The notes under the pieces were generated by a model. That model searched no databases and was not told where the DNA came from. It was given only the letters and a program-made list of their open reading frames with translations. The position numbers and the translations under genes are program-made. This document shows, piece after piece, positions 27,901-35,400 of a stretch of 64,000 nt of DNA; position 1 is the stretch's first letter, and each line of letters starts with the position of its first letter. The stretch is from Endobugula sp965225895 (GTDB lineage Bacteria > Pseudomonadota > Gammaproteobacteria > Pseudomonadales > Cellvibrionaceae), in the NCBI GenBank assembly GCA_965225895.1, contig CBDDBR010000011.1, positions 1,054,001 through 1,118,000 on the forward strand, read 5' to 3'.

Positions 27901-28304
27901 AGTTTTGGCAAACTGACACAGCTAATCATGCCAATGCCCACATCCAACGTATTAGCCCATTTCGTTTACAAGAAGGCAAAAAAACTGACTATGTATGTAT
28001 GGTTGATGATGAACAAAAAACAGGCTATCGATTTCGTTATGCCGAAAAAGCATGGGACGACCTTTATGGCGGCGATAGTATAAATAGCATATTTCATATT
28101 AAAAACACGCTATTTTATCAAGGCAATATAAGCCCTTGGTTAACAACCGATGTAGAAACCGAATTAACACTATTAGCCAATCGATTAAACACAGAAAATT
28201 ATTATAAATTAGCCAGAGACTACGCAACCGTTACATTAGCTTGTAACGATCAAGGAGATAACAACGTATGGAATTTTCATCCTTGGATAGGATTTTGGCA
28301 GTAA
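24951..28304 (+). CDS. cas3: Type I-F Cas2-Cas3 fusion nuclease-helicase
   Basis: A 1117-residue protein that joins the Cas2 adaptation subunit to the Cas3 degrader, the mark of type I-F. Residues about 1-90 are the Cas2-like part (MMVTFISQCEKKALTRTRKVLDAFADRIG). The HD nuclease follows with LLHDLGKA (His-Asp near 123) and VTHHRLP. The SF2 helicase has Walker A STGCGKT (about 444), motif II as LDEPDDF (about 602; the I-F form of DExx), motif III SSATL (about 631) and motif VI QLAGRIWRHRP (about 873). All catalytic motifs are present, so interference should be functional. It overlaps cas1 by 4 bp and is followed by cas8f after 27 bp. Confidence 0.97.
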   Translation: MMVTFISQCEKKALTRTRKVLDAFADRIGTNTWQTVITQEGLLAVKKSLRKTATKNTAVSCHWIRSRSRSELVWVVGNRSKFNDKGIVPVNRTRKNLLHSEWESAWVYADSIQILAVLAALLHDLGKATIGFQKKLIAKTSIGADPYRHEWISLRLFEAIITGCKTDQQWLERFSNIDIFLQDHPQWHHNIVNDSEQKQRGVDHLPPIAQLIAWLIVTHHRLPFYDQTYTKASSRYELQRHNFTLKQSMARFYKQVAPINHWVRNEKACNEHKDQQDFWQLKANIANSDVWQKTIKRWANKALLHNPLMALTEKTIADPLLMHMSRLCLMVGDHNYSSLAVDDKRRVTGDAALKNRLIANTDFSTKSPKQSLDEHLLGVANFTARFSKLLPQFSRELPTIISHAPFTKRTPINQFKWQNNAFDLVKKSQTQTDEHGFFGVNMASTGCGKTLGNARIMAAISSPEKGVRFTVALGLRVLTLQTGMTLREKLHLDETSLAIIVGGVSNRRLFELQQEAEQESLEADLGSESMEALVKEVVNYDECLVDSDELGTVIADKKAHDLLYAPIVSCTVDHIIGATETLRGGKYIAPMLRLLSSDLILDEPDDFDQNDLPALSRLVYMAGMLGSKVLLSSATLTPDLITGLFEAYRSGRAVWHRHHNKSTPTIVCAWIDEFNQRVSPCADKQAYQSLHDSYIKKRVNELTQKEPRRIGHIVDMTLPSPAEGEKVNNDALANALLNSARTLHTTHHMVCPNTHKTASIGLIRFANISPMVDILTRCYQADLPDDTAIHICCYHARQLLLLRNSLEVKLDRILHRTNTHSIFEHPEISSEINRSNQQHHIFIVLASPVAEVGRDHDYDWAIVEPSSMRSIIQLAGRIWRHRPQKVATEPNIHLLNLNIKALSAGSNTGIGHAVFTRPGFESREHLLNTHQLNTLITEQQLSHINAIPRIQKNESLIPTHRLADLEHCVMEDVLNNPHGNYVSEFWQTDTANHANAHIQRISPFRLQEGKKTDYVCMVDDEQKTGYRFRYAEKAWDDLYGGDSINSIFHIKNTLFYQGNISPWLTTDVETELTLLANRLNTENYYKLARDYATVTLACNDQGDNNVWNFHPWIGFWQ

Positions 28305-28331
28305 CTCACGACCAATATAATGGAGGTAACA

Positions 28332-29684
28332 ATGAATGAAATAACGCAACAAGAAGTAACGAGTGCTATTGATAATTTTTTATCCACCCAATTAGCAAAA
28401 AAGTTAGAGCCTGAACTAAAAAAATTAGAGAAAGCGGACACCGAAGAAAAGCAGCGAGCAATAAAAGAGACTATTGATCAATTACAAACTAAATTTTCAA
28501 AAGAAATTTGGTTAGAAGATGCCAGCACCCGCATGGCAAAACAGCTCACTTTTGGTACACACATCTCTAAAGGTATACACCCTGATGCAAAAGGGGATAA
28601 TGTGAATTTTTTATCTGAACAAAAGTTACCTACTGGGGTAATAGGTTCACAACTAGTAGAAAACCCTGAATTAGATGCTAATGGTAATGCGGCAGCTCTG
28701 CCTTTAGCGGCTTTTTATAATATTGAAATAGGTCATAGTAAACTACGCCACCTTATTCAGCAGGAACACACGGCTATTAAAGGCGCGTTTAGTCATAATC
28801 CATCAACCTCTATTGAGCGCGCTGAGATATTCAAAGCCTCGTTAGACAATATCATTGATGAACCAACAACTCACGAGCGCAACAAACAATTGTTGTGGCC
28901 AATAGACACAACCAGTAAAAACAATAATTATCGTTGCCTTATACCACTCTACCCTTCGTCATTAACACACAGCCTATTTCATAAAATAAATAATGCACGT
29001 TATAGCGAAGAGAATAAAGAAGCACGAGATAACCGCCATAAAAAAACAGTAAATCATCAACCCTACGTTTCCATTCAAGACCTTACCGCGACAATATTAG
29101 GGGGAGCAAACTCACAAAATGTCAGTTTGTTAACTGGTAAACAAAAGGGGAGAAATTATCTATTAGCATCATTACCTCCTAAATTTACACAAACTAAACA
29201 GTTTTCCATTACTAAAAAGCAATCCAGTTTTTTCGGTAATCAATTGCGCTACCACTGCTTTTTTGGCTTTAAAGAGTTATTTAGTGCTGTTGATAAACCT
29301 AAAAATACGGTCAGTGAACGCGATCAGCGTAAAGAAGCTATAAGCATGATTTTAGCTCAAGTCGTATCATTAGCCAGTACCATTCAACAAAGTTATGCCC
29401 CTGGATGGAGTCGAGACTATATGCTGGATATTCAGCAAAAATATTGGTTAGACCCTCAGCGAGCATTTTTAGAGGATGAAGAAAAATTCGCCCAAGAAAA
29501 AACAGAGTCAGACTGGCTAGATCAAATACAAAATCAATTTTCACTATGGCTTAACGCTGAGCTACGTAAACAGTATCCCAAACAAGCCATCGATTTTGAC
29601 GATACTGAATTTAAGGAATGGCGACGTGAAATAGAATCAGTGATTAAAGCCAGCCAACGTGCCCAAGAAGGAGTTTTCGCATGA
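28332..29684 (+). CDS. csy1: Type I-F Cascade large subunit Cas8f (Csy1)
   Basis: Large subunit of the Csy surveillance complex; it binds the crRNA 5' handle with Cas5f and reads the PAM. ATG 28332 is chosen because GGAGG sits just upstream; the ATG at 28320 would place that site inside the gene. This gives 450 residues, near the roughly 434 of P. aeruginosa Csy1. A charged helical N-terminus (LEPELKKLEKADTEEKQRAIKE) precedes the recognisable core with QKLPTGVIGSQLVENPELDANGNAAALPLAAF. The stop overlaps the csy2 start. Confidence 0.93.
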   Translation: MNEITQQEVTSAIDNFLSTQLAKKLEPELKKLEKADTEEKQRAIKETIDQLQTKFSKEIWLEDASTRMAKQLTFGTHISKGIHPDAKGDNVNFLSEQKLPTGVIGSQLVENPELDANGNAAALPLAAFYNIEIGHSKLRHLIQQEHTAIKGAFSHNPSTSIERAEIFKASLDNIIDEPTTHERNKQLLWPIDTTSKNNNYRCLIPLYPSSLTHSLFHKINNARYSEENKEARDNRHKKTVNHQPYVSIQDLTATILGGANSQNVSLLTGKQKGRNYLLASLPPKFTQTKQFSITKKQSSFFGNQLRYHCFFGFKELFSAVDKPKNTVSERDQRKEAISMILAQVVSLASTIQQSYAPGWSRDYMLDIQQKYWLDPQRAFLEDEEKFAQEKTESDWLDQIQNQFSLWLNAELRKQYPKQAIDFDDTEFKEWRREIESVIKASQRAQEGVFA

Positions 29685-30595
29685 ATGATGTCGCCTACTA
29701 CGTATTATTTGACAAAATATGTATTCAAGCAGCCAATACAGTATCTAGCCCGATAACCTACGGTTTTCCCGCATTAAGTGGGTTTTTAGGTGCTATACAT
29801 GCACTAAGCCGTAAGCTGCCCTCTGAATATGACATGCAGTTAGATGGTGTACTCGTGGCTTGTCACCAGTGTGAAGTCAAACGTTATCGATCACATTTTT
29901 TTGCAGAGTACACTTTAAATCAAACGCGTAATCCCGTGAAAAAAACAGGCCAAACGGCATCAATTATTGAAGAAGGAAAAGTAGACATTACCGTGAGCTT
30001 ACTGGTTGAGCTCCGTTGCGATATGGATGCTTATGATTGGGTCGAAGAAAACAAAGAACAACTTCAACATCACCTAAAACAAAACATTTACCAGCAACGC
30101 ATAGCAGGCGGTAGCGTGCATGATATTGCTTCGGTAAACGTACTTGATACCACCCACCCTGATATTAAAGCAGCATTATTACCTGCCTTTGTTTTAATGG
30201 ATGCAAAGCAAGACTTAGTAGAAATCACTGAAGAGTTGCAAACAAACAATCCCGAGGCCACTACGATAGATGCCTTACTTGATGTTGCCACACTACATCA
30301 CACACCAATAAAAAATGAATCAGGGCAAACAGAAGAGTGGAAAATAAGCAGTGCAAAAACAGGACGTGGCTGGATTGTGCCTATACCCATTGGCTTTCAA
30401 GCAATAGCACCTCAAGTAAAGGCTGGGGCACTCAAAAATTGCCGCACCAATGAATACGACAGCCATTATGTAGAGTGCCTATATAGTTTAGGCAAATGGG
30501 TATTTCCGCATAGCATCCAAGATATTAAGCAAGGTTTTTGGCGCTACGATAATACCCATAATGATATGTATCTTATTCAACAAACACACCATTAA
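29681..30595 (+). CDS. csy2: Type I-F Cascade subunit Cas5f (Csy2)
   Basis: Forms the Cas8f-Cas5f heterodimer that caps the crRNA 5' end. The 304-residue product has the RAMP-type start VAYYVLFDKICIQAANTVSSPITYGFPALSGFLGAIHALSRKL, as in P. aeruginosa Csy2, and a C-terminal YVECLYSLGKWVFPHSI segment. It overlaps csy1 by 4 bp (ATGA), and csy3 starts 17 bp downstream. Confidence 0.93.
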   Translation: MNDVAYYVLFDKICIQAANTVSSPITYGFPALSGFLGAIHALSRKLPSEYDMQLDGVLVACHQCEVKRYRSHFFAEYTLNQTRNPVKKTGQTASIIEEGKVDITVSLLVELRCDMDAYDWVEENKEQLQHHLKQNIYQQRIAGGSVHDIASVNVLDTTHPDIKAALLPAFVLMDAKQDLVEITEELQTNNPEATTIDALLDVATLHHTPIKNESGQTEEWKISSAKTGRGWIVPIPIGFQAIAPQVKAGALKNCRTNEYDSHYVECLYSLGKWVFPHSIQDIKQGFWRYDNTHNDMYLIQQTHH

Positions 30596-30612
30596 TTAAA
30601 GAGGGAAATACC

Positions 30613-31629
30613 ATGAGTAAATTAACTACCGCTAGTGTATTAGCATTTGAACGCAATATGGATATCTCAGACGCTTTTTTTTGGCAAATAAGTAGCCAAA
30701 ATAATCAAGCGCCTGACATTGTGAAAGTGCGTGAAAAATCAGTTCGAGGCACTATTTCTAACCGTTTAAAAAACACTATCACGAATGACCCAACGAAGTT
30801 AGATGCAGAGACGGAAAAAGCCAACCTACAAACCGTTGATGTTGCGACTCTAGATAGTGATAAAGATACACTCGTCGCTAAGTGGAGTTGCAAAGTACTG
30901 CCCTTTACTGGCAAACCTAATGTATGCAATAACCAAGGCTATCAACATAAACTGTTAGAAGTTATTGGCAACTATATTAATAACACAGGCTTATCTGCCC
31001 TCGCTCAACGCTATGCAGCAAACATCGCCAATGCTCGCTGGTTATGGCGCAACCGCCTCGGCGCAGAAGATATTATGGTTACTATCAACTGCAAAACTAA
31101 AGAACAAGATATAGAAATCACTTTTGATAACGCCATTGATCGTAATCTACAATCCTTTGATCAGGTCGATGCTAAATTAGAACAGCTAGCAGCGTTAATT
31201 GAATCAGGGCTAAACGGGTCTCAATTCATTATTTTAAATATTGAAGCAAAAGCCAATGTGGGTTTTGGGCAAGAAGTTTACCCCTCTCAAGAATTAATTT
31301 TGGATACAGGAAAAAAGAAAAGTAAAGTACTGTATGCGATTGATGAAACAAAACAAGCGGGAATGCATTCTCAAAAAGTCGGCAATGCTATTCGTACCAT
31401 TGACACTTGGTATAGCGACACGGTGGAATTTCCTATTGCAATCGAACCTTATGGCGCTGTCACCACACTAGGTACTGCATTTAGAAAGCCCAAACCCAAT
31501 AAAAATGACTTTTACACGCTTTTTGACAACTGGATACTAAAAGACGAAGTACCCAGCATAGAACAGCAACACTACATAATGGCCGTATTAATTCGTGGTG
31601 GCGTGTTTGGTGCATCGGGTAAGGAGTAG
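30613..31629 (+). CDS. csy3: Type I-F Cascade backbone Cas7f (Csy3)
   Basis: Backbone subunit; six copies coat the spacer part of the crRNA in known Csy complexes. The 338-residue protein starts LTTASVLAFERNMDISDAFFW, the typical Csy3 N-terminus. It carries NIANARWLWRNRLGAEDIMV near residues 137-156 and FGQEVYPSQE near 218. A good ribosome-binding site (GAGGG) precedes ATG. Length equals the family norm (about 340). cas6f follows 5 bp after the stop. Confidence 0.95.
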   Translation: MSKLTTASVLAFERNMDISDAFFWQISSQNNQAPDIVKVREKSVRGTISNRLKNTITNDPTKLDAETEKANLQTVDVATLDSDKDTLVAKWSCKVLPFTGKPNVCNNQGYQHKLLEVIGNYINNTGLSALAQRYAANIANARWLWRNRLGAEDIMVTINCKTKEQDIEITFDNAIDRNLQSFDQVDAKLEQLAALIESGLNGSQFIILNIEAKANVGFGQEVYPSQELILDTGKKKSKVLYAIDETKQAGMHSQKVGNAIRTIDTWYSDTVEFPIAIEPYGAVTTLGTAFRKPKPNKNDFYTLFDNWILKDEVPSIEQQHYIMAVLIRGGVFGASGKE

Positions 31630-31634
31630 CCAGT

Positions 31635-32186
31635 ATGGATTACTACATCGACATCAAAGTTTTACCCGACCCAGAGTTTACAACTCCCGTATTACTTAAC
31701 GCACTTTACGCAAAATGCCATCGAATCATTGGGCAAGAGGGTAACGGAGAGGTGGGCGTTAGTTTTCCCCACCATAAAAAAACGCTGGGTGACCTGTTAC
31801 GTTTACATGGAAGCCAGAATCAATTAACACAACTGATGGAAAAAAACTGGCTTAAAGGACTAGGAGACTACACACACAAAAGCAATATTTTACCAATACC
31901 TTCATCGGTTCAATATCGCACTGTAGCGCGCATCCAGAAAAAAAGTCCACATAATAAGCGTAAACGTGTGATAGCTAAAGGATGGTGTACTGAAGCAGAA
32001 GCATTAGAGAAGTTTAAGAATGAAGAACAAATAGAATTAAAACTGCCCTACGCGCAACTAAAAAGCCTCTCTAAAAAAACCACCATACGGTTGTTTATAC
32101 AACATGGAGAACTGATGAAAAATTCTATGACAGGAAAGTTTAGCAGCTACGGCCTTTCCAGAACCGCCACTATCCCTTGGTTTTAA
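31635..32186 (+). CDS. csy4: Type I-F crRNA endoribonuclease Cas6f (Csy4)
   Basis: Cuts pre-crRNA at the 3' base of the repeat hairpin and stays bound to it. The 183-residue protein starts MDYYIDIKVLPDPEF, close to P. aeruginosa Csy4. The catalytic His is at position 29 (AKCHRI), the same residue number as in Csy4, and VSFPHHKKTLGDLLRLHG, the Arg-rich PHNKRKRVIAKGW helix and the ending YGLSRTATIPWF match the family. It is the last cas gene, directly before the leader, so enzyme and substrate are adjacent. Confidence 0.96.
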   Translation: MDYYIDIKVLPDPEFTTPVLLNALYAKCHRIIGQEGNGEVGVSFPHHKKTLGDLLRLHGSQNQLTQLMEKNWLKGLGDYTHKSNILPIPSSVQYRTVARIQKKSPHNKRKRVIAKGWCTEAEALEKFKNEEQIELKLPYAQLKSLSKKTTIRLFIQHGELMKNSMTGKFSSYGLSRTATIPWF

Positions 32187-32197
32187 TTAATTATTGT

Positions 32198-32230
32198 CAA
32201 TCCTTAGCATCAGATCATCGCTAAGGATTG
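32198..32230. terminator. Inverted repeat after cas6f
   Basis: Perfect arms CAATCCTTAGC and GCTAAGGATTG are separated by 11 bases and begin 12 bp after the cas6f stop. On the plus strand no T run follows (it reads GCAAAAAACC), so classic intrinsic termination is doubtful. On the minus strand the A6 run becomes T6 on the wrong side of the stem. It is best called a stem that may end or stabilise the cas mRNA. Confidence 0.45.
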
Positions 32231-32389
32231 GCAAAAAACCATATAACCTATACCGAAAAAGAATATATATTGCAATAACATAAAAATGAGTTTAAGTGCA
32301 TACCCAATCTACCCATAGAAAATTTAGCACACAACTCATTACACAACTAAAAATACCATTATTTTTAGCGCTTTTTAAAAACTCAATAA

Positions 32390-32402
32390 AATCAGCTAGT
32401 TA
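32390..32402 (+). promoter_or_regulatory. Candidate IHF site in the leader
   Basis: AATCAGCTAGTTA fits the IHF consensus WATCARNNNNTTR at every defined position and lies 82 bp before the first repeat. IHF bending of the leader is known to be needed for spacer integration in type I-E and has been shown for type I-F, so a role in polarised acquisition is a sound inference. A single short-consensus match can occur by chance in AT-rich DNA. Confidence 0.6.
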
Positions 32403-32483
32403 CAAACAAGCCCAAAAAATGGGGAATAGCCCTATATTTTACCTAAGTGCTTGTTGTAACTATTTTTTTCGCCTGTATACTTC

Positions 32484-35400
32484 GTTCACTGCCGCACAGG
32501 CAGCTTAGAAATCGAAAACTTCAACAATTCTGTTGTCGCAAGTGTTCACTGCCGCACAGGCAGCTTAGAAAAACAAAGCGGGCGAACCGACAACATCGAC
32601 AAAGTTCACTGCCGCACAGGCAGCTTAGAAAAATGCTGCTAACTTGTTTGATGACCGAGGCTGGTTCACTGCCGCACAGGCAGCTTAGAAAAGCATAAAT
32701 TGCGGAGTAACTGATGACGAAACGTTCACTGCCGCACAGGCAGCTTAGAAAATAAACAAGGAGGGGGCAATACATCGTATTCTGTTCACTGCCGCACAGG
32801 CAGCTTAGAAATGATAACAGGGATGCTATCCTTTGTTTTCGGGGTTCACTGCCGCACAGGCAGCTTAGAAATAAAAAAGTACCTTATCGCACCAAGTATA
32901 CAAGTTCACTGCCGCACAGGCAGCTTAGAAATCCACAGCAAGCAGCGGCTCAACCCGCTCCTGGTTCACTGCCGCACAGGCAGCTTAGAAATGAAGGCAG
33001 TGGATCAGGCGCAGGCGAAGGATGTTCACTGCCGCACAGGCAGCTTAGAAATTATGATAATGAAACGTTGCACCTTGAAGTTAGTTCACTGCCGCACAGG
33101 CAGCTTAGAAAAATAAAACCTCTGCGCCCTTTGGGGCGCTTTCTGTTCACTGCCGCACAGGCAGCTTAGAAAAGAAAGCGCGTTTTTACCATACGTTTTT
33201 TGGTGTTCACTGCCGCACAGGCAGCTTAGAAAGCTGGGGAGCCACTTCCTGCTGATGAAGGTGCGTTCACTGCCGCACAGGCAGCTTAGAAAAATGGCTT
33301 GAGCAAATCAATGGTAGTCAACAGGTTCACTGCCGCACAGGCAGCTTAGAAAATTGGATTTTTTCAGCGCGGCAAGTGGTCTTGCGTTCACTGCCGCACA
33401 GGCAGCTTAGAAAATCAACATCCACAAGATGCGAAAATTGTGCCAAGTTCACTGCCGCACAGGCAGCTTAGAAAGACAAACGGAATCGAAAAGCCAAGAA
33501 TATCATGTTCACTGCCGCACAGGCAGCTTAGAAATTACAACTTTGTCGATGCGTTTTTGAACACGGGTTCACTGCCGCACAGGCAGCTTAGAAAAAATGA
33601 GGTTCATAGGCAAAAGCCAGCAGACCGTTCACTGCCGCACAGGCAGCTTAGAAATTATTGAAGAGCAGCCTTTAGATGTTGACCCAGTTCACTGCCGCAC
33701 AGGCAGCTTAGAAAGGTTGAAAGCGATTTTGATACCTATGATGATTGTTCACTGCCGCACAGGCAGCTTAGAAATGAAGGCTTACAAGTCGGTGGTTCGC
33801 TTTACCGTTCACTGCCGCACAGGCAGCTTAGAAAATACAAAAATTATACGAAAAATTAACCCCTAAGTTCACTGCCGCACAGGCAGCTTAGAAAACACCG
33901 CCAACGCTTATACCAAACTGGTGATCGTTCACTGCCGCACAGGCAGCTTAGAAAGCTATAAATTGTTGACTCGTGCGGGTATTGAAGTTCACTGCCGCAC
34001 AGGCAGCTTAGAAAGACCCGAAATATAAGGAATGGTGCAATGGCTTGTTCACTGCCGCACAGGCAGCTTAGAAAAAAAGACTCGCCGCCGCTTATAAAAG
34101 CAAGGGGTTCACTGCCGCACAGGCAGCTTAGAAAACAAAATAAACAGCGTTAGTGTTGGAATGACAAGTTCACTGCCGCACAGGCAGCTTAGAAAAATAA
34201 CCAACCACCTCACTAAAAAGAGCGACAGTTCACTGCCGCACAGGCAGCTTAGAAAACAATCGGAGAATGACAATGGGTAACTTGTTAGTTCACTGCCGCA
34301 CAGGCAGCTTAGAAAAAGACATCGGGGCTGTTTTTGTTGATAGCATTGTTCACTGCCGCACAGGCAGCTTAGAAAATCGGTAACGGCGACGCGGGGAAAT
34401 ATGGTGGGTTCACTGCCGCACAGGCAGCTTAGAAAAACCACGCGCCAATCCCGAAATGGATTTTGTCGTTCACTGCCGCACAGGCAGCTTAGAAATTCAA
34501 ACGAGGGCATTTTGCGTGTAGTTTTTGGTTCACTGCCGCACAGGCAGCTTAGAAATCTACAGGCGGCGCAGTTCCGCCATTGGATTTTGTTCACTGCCGC
34601 ACAGGCAGCTTAGAAATTCATCAGCGCCGTCATTCAGAATGGCGTTGAGTTCACTGCCGCACAGGCAGCTTAGAAACATTAAAAGACGCCGAAAGCATAG
34701 CCATTGGCGTTCACTGCCGCACAGGCAGCTTAGAAAAATATGGCCCGGCAGTATCGGTGGCACCCAATGTTCACTGCCGCACAGGCAGCTTAGAAAACAA
34801 ACCTGAATAACTTGCGTGACTTGTTTGAGTTCACTGCCGCACAGGCAGCTTAGAAATACAGCAAAACCACTGGCGACCTTACCCAAACTGTTCACTGCCG
34901 CACAGGCAGCTTAGAAAACTGAAAGCTTTGTGGTGCCTAAGCCGCCAGTGTTCACTGCCGCACAGGCAGCTTAGAAATTGGCTTCAAGCTGAACCTTTTT
35001 GAATCGACAGTTCACTGCCGCACAGGCAGCTTAGAAATTCATCAGCGCCGTCATTCAGAATGGCGTTGAGTTCACTGCCGCACAGGCAGCTTAGAAATAC
35101 AAGACAGCCGTGACACTGCTGACAACAAGGTTCACTGCCGCACAGGCAGCTTAGAAATAATCGAATACCTATCTACATGGTCGAGCCTTGTTCACTGCCG
35201 CACAGGCAGCTTAGAAATGTGACTGAGGCCGTAAACGTGGCAACGAAAGGTTCACTGCCGCACAGGCAGCTTAGAAAATTGACGGATTTATACTGTCTTT
35301 AAATCTTTTGTTCACTGCCGCACAGGCAGCTTAGAAATTTTCAATACCACTGTGTTTACATACACATCAGTTCACTGCCGCACAGGCAGCTTAGAAATAC

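Larger units (their letters stand above)
32187..32483 (+). promoter_or_regulatory. CRISPR leader
   Basis: The 297-bp AT-rich, non-coding stretch between cas6f and the first repeat acts as leader: the array runs in the cas direction and its degenerate repeat lies at the far end. It contains an 11-bp perfect inverted repeat just after cas6f, an IHF-type site at 32390-32402, and a T-rich tract ending at the first repeat. No promoter hexamers could be chosen with confidence. The small open frame that begins in this region is a shadow. Confidence 0.75.

Noticed and set aside
22940..32186. CRISPR-associated transposon (Tn7-like I-F3) possibility
   Set aside because: cas1, cas2-3 and full-length cas8f are present, no tniQ or tns genes are seen, and the only transposase is IS30.
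32296..32508. 70-codon open frame across the CRISPR leader
   Set aside because: It runs into the first repeat, lacks a ribosome-binding site and overlaps the leader signals.
33112..33144. Spacer 11 hairpin (GCGCCC-TTT-GGGGCGC) as a terminator within the array
   Set aside because: It is simply a captured sequence from a target terminator; a functional stop would silence most of a well-kept array, though this was not excluded.
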